This document shows positions 5,233 through 11,635 of a DNA stretch of 15,473 bases, piece after piece. The number at the start of each line of letters is the position of its first letter. Position 1 is the first letter of the stretch. The notes under the pieces are model-generated. The model did no database searches. It saw nothing but the letters and a program-made list of their open reading frames with translations, and had not been told where the DNA came from. A program made the translations under genes and the position numbers. This DNA comes from Alphaproteobacteria bacterium (GTDB lineage: Bacteria > Pseudomonadota > Alphaproteobacteria > Sphingomonadales > Sphingomonadaceae), in NCBI GenBank assembly GCA_005882415.1, contig VBAE01000215.1, positions 1-15,473 of the forward strand. Reading direction: 5' to 3'.

Positions 5233-6567
5233 TCAGGCCGCGAACGTGCCGACGAAGCGCCCGGTGGCGTCCTTGAACCGCGCCATCTGCTCGTCGACAT
5301 GGCTGAAGCTCTGCTTCACCGCGTCGATCTCGGTCGCGACATTCTCGGTGTCCGAACGGATCGCGGCGATGGTCGAGGACATGGTGTCCGCCGCGAGCGC
5401 GGTTTCGTCGACCGCGGCGGTGATCATCGTCACCGTCTGGGCCTGGAGCTCCATCGCCTGGCGGATCCGGTCGGCCGAGCTCTGCACTTCCTCGACCGTA
5501 TGCTTGATCGAGCCATTGGCATCGACCGTCTGGCGGGTCGCCTGCTGGATGGCCGTGATCTTGGCGTTGATGTCGTCGGTCGCGCGCGCGGTCTGGTTGG
5601 CGAGCGACTTCACTTCCTGCGCCACCACCGCGAAGCCGCGTCCCGCATCCCCCGCCCGGGCCGCCTCGATCGTCGCGTTGAGCGCGAGGAGATTGGTCTG
5701 CCCGGCAATGTCGCGGATCAGCGACAGGATCGATTCGATCGCCTCGACATGGGTGGAGAGCGCCTGGCTCGCCTTGACCGCCTGCCCGGCCTGGTCGCCG
5801 GCGCGGGTCGCGACCTGAGCGGCGACCTCGACTTCGTTGCGCGCATCCTCGATCGCCCGAATGAGGCCCGCAGCGGTCTGCGCCGCCTCGCGCATCGCAA
5901 GCGCCGACTGTTCGGCGGCGGCCGCCACCTCGCTGGTCTTGCCCAGCATGCCCCGCGCCGCCGAGGACGCATCCGCCGCCTGCGCCCGAAGCATCTGGCT
6001 GTCCGACGCGGTGCGCTCGATCGCGCCGACGATTTCATTGTTGAACTGCTCGGCCCGCGCCATCTGCCGCTCGCGCTGCCCCTGCGCCCGGATCAGCGCA
6101 TAATGCGCCGCGAACACGTCCGCCTCGAGCAAAGTCGAAGCGGTGAGGCAGCGCGACAGCCGCACCAGCCGCTCGGGATCGTCCCCGAGCTTCTCGGCGA
6201 GAACCTTATACCCCTCGTCCGCCGCGGCGCTGATCGCGCTGATCAAGGTGGTGAGGCTGACCCCGGCGGAGGTTGCTTCCTCGACATAGGTGCCGACCAT
6301 GTCCGCCCAGCGCTGCCCGCCCGCATCCGAATATTTGGCGACGAGGTAGGGGATGATCCTGGCCACGGCAGCGTCCATCGCCTCGTCCTCGAAACCTGCC
6401 TCGACGTCCGGCGCGCTCTCGAAATGGCTCCAGAAGCGGCGCGCTACCCGCACCGCCTCGTCGGCGAACAGGGCTGCGATCTCGCGGCATTCGGCGGCGA
6501 AATTCCCGTCGGCGTCGAACCGCTCGATCCGCCCGGCCAGCCTCACCTCATCCGAACCGCCCGCCAT
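5233..6567 (-). CDS. Soluble methyl-accepting chemotaxis protein with globin-like sensor
   Basis: This 444-residue chemoreceptor has no membrane segment and should act in the cytoplasm, feeding CheA/CheW. Residues about 260-430 form the signalling coiled coil, with the highly conserved tip IRDIAGQTNLLALNATIEAA at 284-303 followed by GRGFAVVAQEVKSLA. The N-terminal 160 residues are helical (FWSHFESAPD near 45-54, LTASTLLEADVFAAHYALI at 141-159). Their layout resembles the globin-coupled sensor of HemAT, but I see no His in the expected proximal haem position, so this is tentative. No C-terminal CheR-binding pentapeptide is visible. GAGGA precedes the ATG. It is transcribed divergently from sdhC and there are no other che genes nearby. 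Confidence 0.9.
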   Translation of the reverse strand: MAGGSDEVRLAGRIERFDADGNFAAECREIAALFADEAVRVARRFWSHFESAPDVEAGFEDEAMDAAVARIIPYLVAKYSDAGGQRWADMVGTYVEEATSAGVSLTTLISAISAAADEGYKVLAEKLGDDPERLVRLSRCLTASTLLEADVFAAHYALIRAQGQRERQMARAEQFNNEIVGAIERTASDSQMLRAQAADASSAARGMLGKTSEVAAAAEQSALAMREAAQTAAGLIRAIEDARNEVEVAAQVATRAGDQAGQAVKASQALSTHVEAIESILSLIRDIAGQTNLLALNATIEAARAGDAGRGFAVVAQEVKSLANQTARATDDINAKITAIQQATRQTVDANGSIKHTVEEVQSSADRIRQAMELQAQTVTMITAAVDETALAADTMSSTIAAIRSDTENVATEIDAVKQSFSHVDEQMARFKDATGRFVGTFAA

Positions 6568-6677
6568 CGCCCGTCCTCGCTTTCAAAATCAGGGCCCCGG
6601 TCTAGGCCCGCACTGGTAAACAAGCGGTTAGACTTTGCGGGACCCCGCCTACCGCCCCGCCCGGCGCCCGCGCCCCC

Positions 6678-6705
6678 TTGCAACCTCCTGCCCAAGTCCT
6701 AAAAG
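6678..6705 (+). promoter_or_regulatory. Possible sdhC promoter
   Basis: TTGCAA at 6678-6683 and TAAAAG at 6700-6705 are separated by 16 bp and lie about 20 bp before the sdhC start, in the only AT-rich patch of the divergent mcp-sdhC gap. The match to a housekeeping promoter is moderate. Confidence 0.3.
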
Positions 6706-6726
6706 CCGCAGCCGACAGGAGCCTTC

Positions 6727-7119
6727 ATGCACCGCAATCCCGACCGCCCCCTCTCGCCCCATCTGACGATCTGGAAATGGGGCCCGCACATGCTGGTCTC
6801 GATCCTCCACCGTGTGACCGGCACCGGCCTCGCCATCGTCGGCGGCCTCGCTTTCACCTGGTGGCTGATGGCCGCGGCGACGAGCGAGGAGGCGTACAGA
6901 TATTTCGTCTCCTGGGCGACGCACTGGACCGGCCTCATCGTCCTCGTCGGCCTGAGCTGGGCCTTCTTCCAGCACACGCTTTCCGGCCTCCGCCATTATG
7001 TCATGGACATCGGCGCCGGCTTCGAGCTCTCCGGCAACAAGCTCTGGGCGATGGCGACCCTGGCCGGCTCGGCCGTGCTCACTGCCTTGCTGTGGCTCTA
7101 CATCCTGATGGGACGCTAG
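6727..7119 (+). CDS. sdhC: Succinate dehydrogenase cytochrome b556 subunit
   Basis: This 130-residue membrane protein is one of the two anchors of complex II, which oxidises succinate and reduces ubiquinone in the inner membrane. The family start RPLSPHLTIWKWGPHM is at residues 7-22. SILHRVTGTG at 25-34 supplies the Ser and Arg at the quinone site. HTLSGLRHYVMD at 83-94 contains the haem b ligand, His83, equivalent to His84 of E. coli. Three membrane spans are seen at about 30-50, 65-85 and 107-127. AGGAG lies 5 nt before the ATG. sdhD follows after 2 bp. Confidence 0.96.
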   Translation: MHRNPDRPLSPHLTIWKWGPHMLVSILHRVTGTGLAIVGGLAFTWWLMAAATSEEAYRYFVSWATHWTGLIVLVGLSWAFFQHTLSGLRHYVMDIGAGFELSGNKLWAMATLAGSAVLTALLWLYILMGR

Positions 7120-7121
7120 GA

Positions 7122-7508
7122 ATGACGATGGAAACCCCCACCGCCCGGGTGCGCGGCCTCGGCTCGGCCCAGGAAGGCGCCGAGCATTGGTGGACCGAGC
7201 GGCTGACCTCGATCGCCACCTTCGCCCTCTTCGTCTGGGCGATAATCTCGGTCGTCCGGATGGGCAGCCTCGATTATCACACGGTTACCGAATGGCTGCG
7301 CGAGCCGCTCGCCGCGGTGCCGATGCTGCTCCTCATCGTCGCGACCTTCTGGCATTTGAAGCTCGGCCTGCAGGTGGTGGTCGAGGATTATGTTCACGAG
7401 GAAGGCAATAAGTTCTTCACCATCGCGCTGCTCAATTTCTTCGTCGTGATCGCGGCCGCCTTCGCTTTGTTCGCGGTGCTGAAGATCGCGCTCGGAACGC
7501 CCGGCTAG
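7122..7508 (+). CDS. sdhD: Succinate dehydrogenase hydrophobic membrane anchor
   Basis: This 128-residue protein is the second membrane anchor of complex II. Three spans are predicted at about 27-46, 63-84 and 100-122. HLKLGLQVVVEDYVH at 78-92 has the haem-ligand His78 and the Asp89-Tyr90 pair of the quinone site, in the same arrangement as His71 and Asp82-Tyr83 of E. coli. The ATG at 7122 is 2 bp after the sdhC stop; the ATG at 7128 is an equally possible start. The catalytic subunits sdhA and sdhB would normally follow but are not in the window. Confidence 0.94.
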   Translation: MTMETPTARVRGLGSAQEGAEHWWTERLTSIATFALFVWAIISVVRMGSLDYHTVTEWLREPLAAVPMLLLIVATFWHLKLGLQVVVEDYVHEEGNKFFTIALLNFFVVIAAAFALFAVLKIALGTPG

Positions 7509-7512
7509 GCCG

Positions 7513-7791
7513 ATGCAATTCTTCATCTTCATCCGCTGCAAGCCGGGCAGGACCAGCGACGTCGGCCGGGCGATGGTCGAAAAGCGCCTCGCCGAGGTGC
7601 AGGAGATCCATTCGATCAGCGGCGAATGGGATCTGATGGTCCGCGCCATGGTCCGCTCGCGCGGCGCCGAGGCGGATTTCGAAAGCAATGTGATGGAAGT
7701 CCTGCTCGCCGGCCAATGGGACAATGTCGAGCGCACCCAGACCATCATCGGCTACCGAGTCTTCAACCCGGACGATTCCTTCGTCGAATGA
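7513..7791 (+). CDS. Stand-alone Lrp/AsnC ligand-binding (RAM) domain protein
   Basis: This 92-residue protein matches only the C-terminal ligand-binding domain of Lrp/AsnC regulators: a strand FFIFIRCKPG, a helix RAMVEKRLAEV, the turn and strand IHSISGEWDLMVRAMV and a last strand ERTQTIIGYRVF. The N-terminal helix-turn-helix is missing, so it cannot bind DNA by itself. Stand-alone RAM proteins form ring-shaped oligomers and may bind amino acids or modulate partner regulators. The start is 4 bp after the sdhD stop with only a weak ribosome binding site, suggesting translational coupling to sdhCD. Its role there is unknown. Confidence 0.85.
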   Translation: MQFFIFIRCKPGRTSDVGRAMVEKRLAEVQEIHSISGEWDLMVRAMVRSRGAEADFESNVMEVLLAGQWDNVERTQTIIGYRVFNPDDSFVE

Positions 7792-7946
7792 GGGCCCGAC
7801 CGTCGCAAGCTTGATCGCGGCGGCGGCGGCGACCGAATGGCCCGGGGTTGTCGCCGAGACCACGAAGTAATATAGGCGCAGTCTGGATCGGGAGAGCCGG
7901 GGCCGCGCAGCTTAGACAGGCTGCTCATCTCCTCAAGGGAGTGACG
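7792..7946. other. Intergenic stretch with no clear feature
   Basis: The stretch between the RAM-domain gene and the possible small ORF contains a short CGG run (7816-7832) and an AT-rich patch TAATAT (7868-7873) that might be a -10 element without a well-spaced -35. I see no tRNA, terminator or conserved coding sequence. Confidence 0.4.
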
Positions 7947-8060
7947 GTGAGAACTGCTGCTATCCTGAGCCAGTCCGCTCCCGTTCCTCGCACCGGCTAC
8001 CCGGACCATCCCGCGCGACTTGCCGCTTTCGTAAACTCTATCTTTGCAGGCAGCCGCTAG
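7947..8060 (+). CDS. Possible 37-aa hypothetical protein
   Basis: GTG at 7947 is preceded by AAGGGAG (7935-7941) at a suitable distance and opens a 37-codon frame ending in TAG at 8058-8060. The product has no recognisable motif, membrane span or domain; its middle reads TGYPDHPARLAAFVNSIF. A longer reading from 7848 lacks a ribosome binding site. The good ribosome binding site is the only real support, and no relatives could be checked. It lies 45 bp before the next ORF, so it may share that transcript. Confidence 0.3.
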   Translation: MRTAAILSQSAPVPRTGYPDHPARLAAFVNSIFAGSR

Positions 8061-8105
8061 GGTGGCCTTTGCCGGGCAGGCTCTTCGCCCAGGAGCAACG
8101 GTCTG

Positions 8106-8567
8106 ATGGACGTACGTGTAGACAAGGCTTCTTCGACGAGGTGGCTGCCCCAACGCCCCAATGGCAGGGTGATCGGCGCGGCGACCGCGGCCGGGGTGTT
8201 CATGTTGACTGCGGTGGCGTCCAGATTTGATTGGCTGCGAGCGCTCCCCAACGGGAAGGGGCCTCCTCCCAGTCGGGAAAAGCCGCATTCCTTCACCGGC
8301 CCGGCGCCGGAATGGGGTGAGGGCGCCGAAGAGCTGCAGAACGTTGCCACGCGCGGCCTTGATATATACGCGAGACTGAGGACGACGCTCGAAGCGGAAC
8401 ATCCGTCGAAGTGCATCGTCATCAATGTCGACACGGCAGAATTCGTGGTTGGGGACACTTTTGGCGAAACACACCGCAAGTTCCGCGAACGCTTCGGCGA
8501 TGCGCCCTCTTGGGACGGACGGATAGGGGACGCCGAAAGTGGTCTCGGTCGAACGCGGTTGGTATAA
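8106..8567 (+). CDS. Hypothetical partner protein of the aspartic protease
   Basis: This is a 153-residue protein, start supported by AGGAG 10 nt upstream. Residues 22-38 form a short hydrophobic stretch, possibly a membrane span. Residues 40-80 are poorly conserved in appearance. Residues about 86-141 (LDIYARLRTTLEAEHPSK, then IVINVDTAEFVVGD and FGDAPSWDGRIGD) resemble a small domain of unknown function often found encoded directly before clan AA aspartic proteases, with the pattern VAIDVETGEYxxG. The next gene overlaps its last 29 bases, which supports a functional pair. The N-terminal 80 residues may be a wrongly extended start. Confidence 0.55.
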   Translation: MDVRVDKASSTRWLPQRPNGRVIGAATAAGVFMLTAVASRFDWLRALPNGKGPPPSREKPHSFTGPAPEWGEGAEELQNVATRGLDIYARLRTTLEAEHPSKCIVINVDTAEFVVGDTFGETHRKFRERFGDAPSWDGRIGDAESGLGRTRLV

Positions 8568-8955
8568 CGAGCTCGGCGAGCCCCTCGTCACATTGCAGCT
8601 GCACATCGCCGACGACGACTATCTTCCGATCGAGGTGCTGGTAGACACGGGTTTCAACCGCGGCCTCCTCCTCTTTGCCGGCGAAGCGCGCGCTGCGCGC
8701 CTTCCCCCAACCCGCAGCGCCTCCGCGAAGTTGTACCTCGCCGATGGCAGCCCATGCAGCGCCAGATCCACCTTCGGCTACATCAGGTGGATGGGCGAAT
8801 TGAAGGAAATCGAGGTCCTCGTCGTGGAGCACGACCGCGGCGAAAGGGACAAGTGCCTGATCGGGATGGAGCTGCTGAAGCACACCGACATCCTCTTCGG
8901 ACCCGACGACTTTCACATCCATGCTCTTCTCCCCGAGGGCGGACAGGCAGGCTGA
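8539..8955 (+). CDS. Clan AA (retropepsin-like) aspartic protease
   Basis: This 138-residue protein has the single-domain architecture of bacterial clan AA aspartic proteases, which dimerise to build the active site. The catalytic motif is VDTGFN at 35-40 (Asp36), the DTGF form. It is followed by LYLADGS at 65-71 (the strand before the flap) and CLIGMELLKHTDILF at 106-120, matching the usual LLGMxLL helix. No signal peptide is evident, so it is probably cytoplasmic. The start is a GTG overlapping the upstream gene by 29 bp, with AGGGGA about 9 nt before it. Substrates of this family in bacteria are largely unknown. A toxin-antitoxin-like role has no direct support here. Confidence 0.8.
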   Translation: MVSVERGWYNELGEPLVTLQLHIADDDYLPIEVLVDTGFNRGLLLFAGEARAARLPPTRSASAKLYLADGSPCSARSTFGYIRWMGELKEIEVLVVEHDRGERDKCLIGMELLKHTDILFGPDDFHIHALLPEGGQAG

Positions 8956-9094
8956 AGTCCAATCGGTGGTAGCCGTCGCAGAGTTGCCCACAGCACTCTC
9001 TACCAATACATCCAAAACGGATGCTTATTCGTGGCTATAGCAGCCTAATTATTTCCGGTTGCGGAAGTGAAAATCCCGTCATAACCTCGATCAA

Positions 9095-9110
9095 GGCAGT
9101 GAATACTGCC
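9095..9110. promoter_or_regulatory. Small inverted repeat before the nucleoside hydrolase-like gene
   Basis: GGCAGT (9095-9100) and ACTGCC (9105-9110) form a perfect 6-bp inverted repeat around GAAT, just before the GGGGGAGGA ribosome binding site. It could be an operator or a leader hairpin for the three-gene operon. The upstream gap (8956-9094) is AT-richer and is the likely promoter region, but no clear -35/-10 pair is seen. Confidence 0.3.
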
Positions 9111-9127
9111 GCAGGGGGAGGATCAGC

Positions 9128-10120
9128 GTGCTTGCAACGCAGAAGAAGCCGCAGGCTGCGGCGAAGGCTGAGCCGCTCGTCTTCATTCACGACGCCGCGA
9201 TCGACGATTTCGTCGCGACGCTGCTGATCGAGGCGATGCCCGGCTATGATCTTCAGGGGATCGTCATCGCCAATGCCGATTGCGTGCCCCAGCCGGGGAT
9301 CGAGGTCGCCTCGCGGGTCAACGCCTTCATGGGCCGGCCGGACCTGCCGCTCGGCCTCAGCAGCGCGCGCGGCTGGAATCCCTTTCCCTGGCCCTATCGC
9401 GGCGACTGCGTGACCCTGGGCGGGATCGACAGCCTGAAGCCGTTCAAGTCGAACGTCCCGACGCCGCCGCCATCGGGCGACGACCTCCTCGTCAGCCTGC
9501 TTCGCAAGGCGCTGCGGACCAAACGGCCGCTCACTATCCTGCTCACCACCGGCTTCACGCCGCTGATGCAGGTGCTCGAGAAGCAGCCCGCTTTGGCCAA
9601 GGGGATCGGCCGGATATCCTGGATGGGCGGAGCGCTCGATGTCCCCGGGAATCTCGATGCGGCGACGATCAACCCGGCGGTCGCAAACAAGCATGCCGAA
9701 TGGAACGTCTTCTGGGACCCGTTCGCGGCCGACAAGGCGCTCGCCACGCTGCCCGAGGTCGCCGTCTTCCCGCTCGACATCACCGACCAGGCGAAGATCA
9801 CCGACGAATTCAAGGCTCGGCTGAAGGCGCAGGGGGCGGCGCACAGCTTCTCGCAATTCGCTTACGAGGCCTATCAGCTGGTCGCCGCGGAGACCTTCTA
9901 CGACATGTGGAACGTCACCTCGACGGTCTGGCTCGACGCGCCGAAGCTCTACTCGGCGCCGCGGCGGACCGCGCTCAAGGTCGAGCAATGGGGCTTCGAG
10001 CAGGGCTGGATGCAGGCCGCGTCCGGCGGCGGGCGGCCCAGGCACAAGGTGTTTCTGAGCTTCGCCGATCTGGCGGGCTTCTACGATTATGTGGTGGAGC
10101 GGCTGGCACGCTCGGCCTGA
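9128..10120 (+). CDS. Nucleoside hydrolase-like protein, divergent
   Basis: This 330-residue protein matches the inosine/uridine-preferring nucleoside hydrolase family, which splits the ribose-base bond. Family features are IDDFVATLLIEAM near 25-37, ILLTTGFTPL at 137-146, WMGGALDVPGN at 165-175, AEWNVFWDPFAADKAL at 190-205 (Glu191 and Asn193 contact ribose) and Asp259 in FYDMWNVTS. The N-terminal calcium motif DxDxGxDD is altered: the first Asp is replaced (IHDAAIDD at 20-27) and the His of the usual HDP is Tyr258. Activity may thus be changed. There is no signal peptide. The GTG start has GGGGGAGGA 5-6 nt upstream. It is the first gene of an operon, 18 bp before the cytochrome-like lipoprotein. 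Confidence 0.82.
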   Translation: MLATQKKPQAAAKAEPLVFIHDAAIDDFVATLLIEAMPGYDLQGIVIANADCVPQPGIEVASRVNAFMGRPDLPLGLSSARGWNPFPWPYRGDCVTLGGIDSLKPFKSNVPTPPPSGDDLLVSLLRKALRTKRPLTILLTTGFTPLMQVLEKQPALAKGIGRISWMGGALDVPGNLDAATINPAVANKHAEWNVFWDPFAADKALATLPEVAVFPLDITDQAKITDEFKARLKAQGAAHSFSQFAYEAYQLVAAETFYDMWNVTSTVWLDAPKLYSAPRRTALKVEQWGFEQGWMQAASGGGRPRHKVFLSFADLAGFYDYVVERLARSA

Positions 10121-10138
10121 GGGGGAGGGGGCGAAGGG

Positions 10139-11635
10139 ATGAAGCGATCGATATTGGGAGCGGCCGCGCGTCGCGCGGGCCTGGCACTGGCCGTGGGGGC
10201 GGCCCTGTTCGCGATTTCCAGCTGCAGGCAGACGGACGGCGCCGACGGCGGCAAGGCCGCGGTCGGAGCGGCCGCCGAATTCGCGTTCCGAAGCTCGGTC
10301 GAATCGCCGCCGCCCGGCGAGTCCGTGCCGTTCAAGCTCAGCGCCAACTATCCGACCGCCGCGCCCGCCGCCTGCGCGCCCGCAGACTGTCCCTGGCTGA
10401 CGATGAATGTGAATTTCGACACAAGCTTCCCGCCCAAGCCGGTCTCCTGGCAGGGCGGCGGCTGGGACCGCTATATCGCCTCGATCCTTACCTATGTCCG
10501 CAAGGGGCAGGATCCGAACCTCGCCGACCAGGTGGGTTTCAGGCCCGACATCGGCGGCGGGGGCCCGCGCTGGTTCAACGTGCCGTGGATGGCCTACGAC
10601 CCGTCGGCGGGCCGCGAATATCGCCACGGCACCACCAATGAGCGCACCGCCCATCTCCAGGATCTGATCGGCCCCGACGGCAAGCCGCTGGTCGCCGACG
10701 ATTCGGTCGGTGCCGTCCACCTCTTCGCCGGGATGAGCGATGCCTGCAAAGGCCGCTATCCGGAAGGCTTCGAGACCTGGTCGGTCGGCTATTACAACCC
10801 GCAGGGCGGCTATGCGATCGGCCGCTCGATCCCGAAGGACGGCGTTCCCAAGACCGCCGATTATATGGGCTCCCAGATGCTCGCCGGCCTGCCCTTCCCG
10901 GCCGGGACGGTGGTGGTGAAGGTGCTCACCACCAATGCGCCGCCCGAATGCGTGCCCGCGCTCAAGGGCTCGCCGGAATGGCGGGTCAACCGCCATGTCT
11001 TGGGCAGCAAGCACGGTAAGCCGAGCTATATGTGCGCGCGCGCCGTCCAGGTCTCCCGGGTGGTCCAGATCGACGTCGCGGTGACCGATCCGCGCTCGCC
11101 GACCGGCTGGGTCTACGGCACCTACGCCTATGACGGGAACCAGCCCGGAGCGACCTTCTGGGACCGGCTGGTGCCGCTCGGCGTGCAATGGGGCACCGAT
11201 CCCTGGACCTTTCCCGCGGTCCCCGACGGCGCCGCCTCGCTTCCGCTCCAGCAGTCGGTCGCCAATCCGGCCATCGGCACGGGCAATCTCTACGAGCATA
11301 TGGGCTGCCGCGGGCGGCTGGCAGGGCCGGTCGACAATCCCCAATCGTCCTGCGTCTCCTGCCACGCCAGCGCTTATGCGGCGAAGCCGGGCGCGAAATC
11401 GGTAATGGGCCAGAACGTCCCGCCCTCCTTCGGCTTCGACGGCCTTTGCACGGCCTATTCCGCCGACAACGCGTCCTACTTCCAGAACGCGCGGCCGCCG
11501 CAGAGCTTCGCGGGCGGCAAATATCCGGACGCGATGTCCCTCGATACGTCGCTCCAGCTGGAGGTGGCGATGCAGCAATACGGCCAATATGCGACCGGCA
11601 AGGCGCCCGAGCCCTGCGTGGACAGCGCGTCGTGA
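10139..11635 (+). CDS. Lipoprotein with a single CxxCH haem c motif
   Basis: This 498-residue protein has a signal sequence ending in the lipobox AISSC (Cys29), so it is probably anchored to a membrane facing the periplasm. A single haem c site, CVSCH at 405-409, lies in the C-terminal third after a GPVDNPQSS segment. The central part (HGTTNERTAHL, WSVGYYNPQGGYAIGR, VQIDVAVTD, TGWVYGTYAYDG, RLVPLGVQWGTDP) recalls a conserved family of large bacterial proteins with one CxxCH, not an ordinary small cytochrome c. Eight or more further Cys suggest disulfides. Its stop overlaps the multicopper oxidase start (GTGA), so the two are coupled and could exchange electrons. The exact function is unknown. 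Confidence 0.8.
   Translation: MKRSILGAAARRAGLALAVGAALFAISSCRQTDGADGGKAAVGAAAEFAFRSSVESPPPGESVPFKLSANYPTAAPAACAPADCPWLTMNVNFDTSFPPKPVSWQGGGWDRYIASILTYVRKGQDPNLADQVGFRPDIGGGGPRWFNVPWMAYDPSAGREYRHGTTNERTAHLQDLIGPDGKPLVADDSVGAVHLFAGMSDACKGRYPEGFETWSVGYYNPQGGYAIGRSIPKDGVPKTADYMGSQMLAGLPFPAGTVVVKVLTTNAPPECVPALKGSPEWRVNRHVLGSKHGKPSYMCARAVQVSRVVQIDVAVTDPRSPTGWVYGTYAYDGNQPGATFWDRLVPLGVQWGTDPWTFPAVPDGAASLPLQQSVANPAIGTGNLYEHMGCRGRLAGPVDNPQSSCVSCHASAYAAKPGAKSVMGQNVPPSFGFDGLCTAYSADNASYFQNARPPQSFAGGKYPDAMSLDTSLQLEVAMQQYGQYATGKAPEPCVDSAS

Noticed and set aside
5152..6702. 516-codon plus-strand open frame opposite the chemoreceptor
   Set aside because: The minus strand encodes an unmistakable chemoreceptor tip here; the plus-strand product is an Arg-rich shadow.
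7816..7832. CGG trinucleotide run
   Set aside because: Short and in a GC-rich context; no sign of function.
7752..8606. 284-codon minus-strand frame across the 7.8-8.6 kb accessory region
   Set aside because: No ribosome binding site or motif, and it runs opposite the protease partner gene.
9035..11587. Very long minus-strand open frame (850 codons)
   Set aside because: It is antisense to the nucleoside hydrolase-like and cytochrome-like genes, has Arg/Gly/His/Ala-rich low-complexity translation without motifs, and arises from high GC at third positions.
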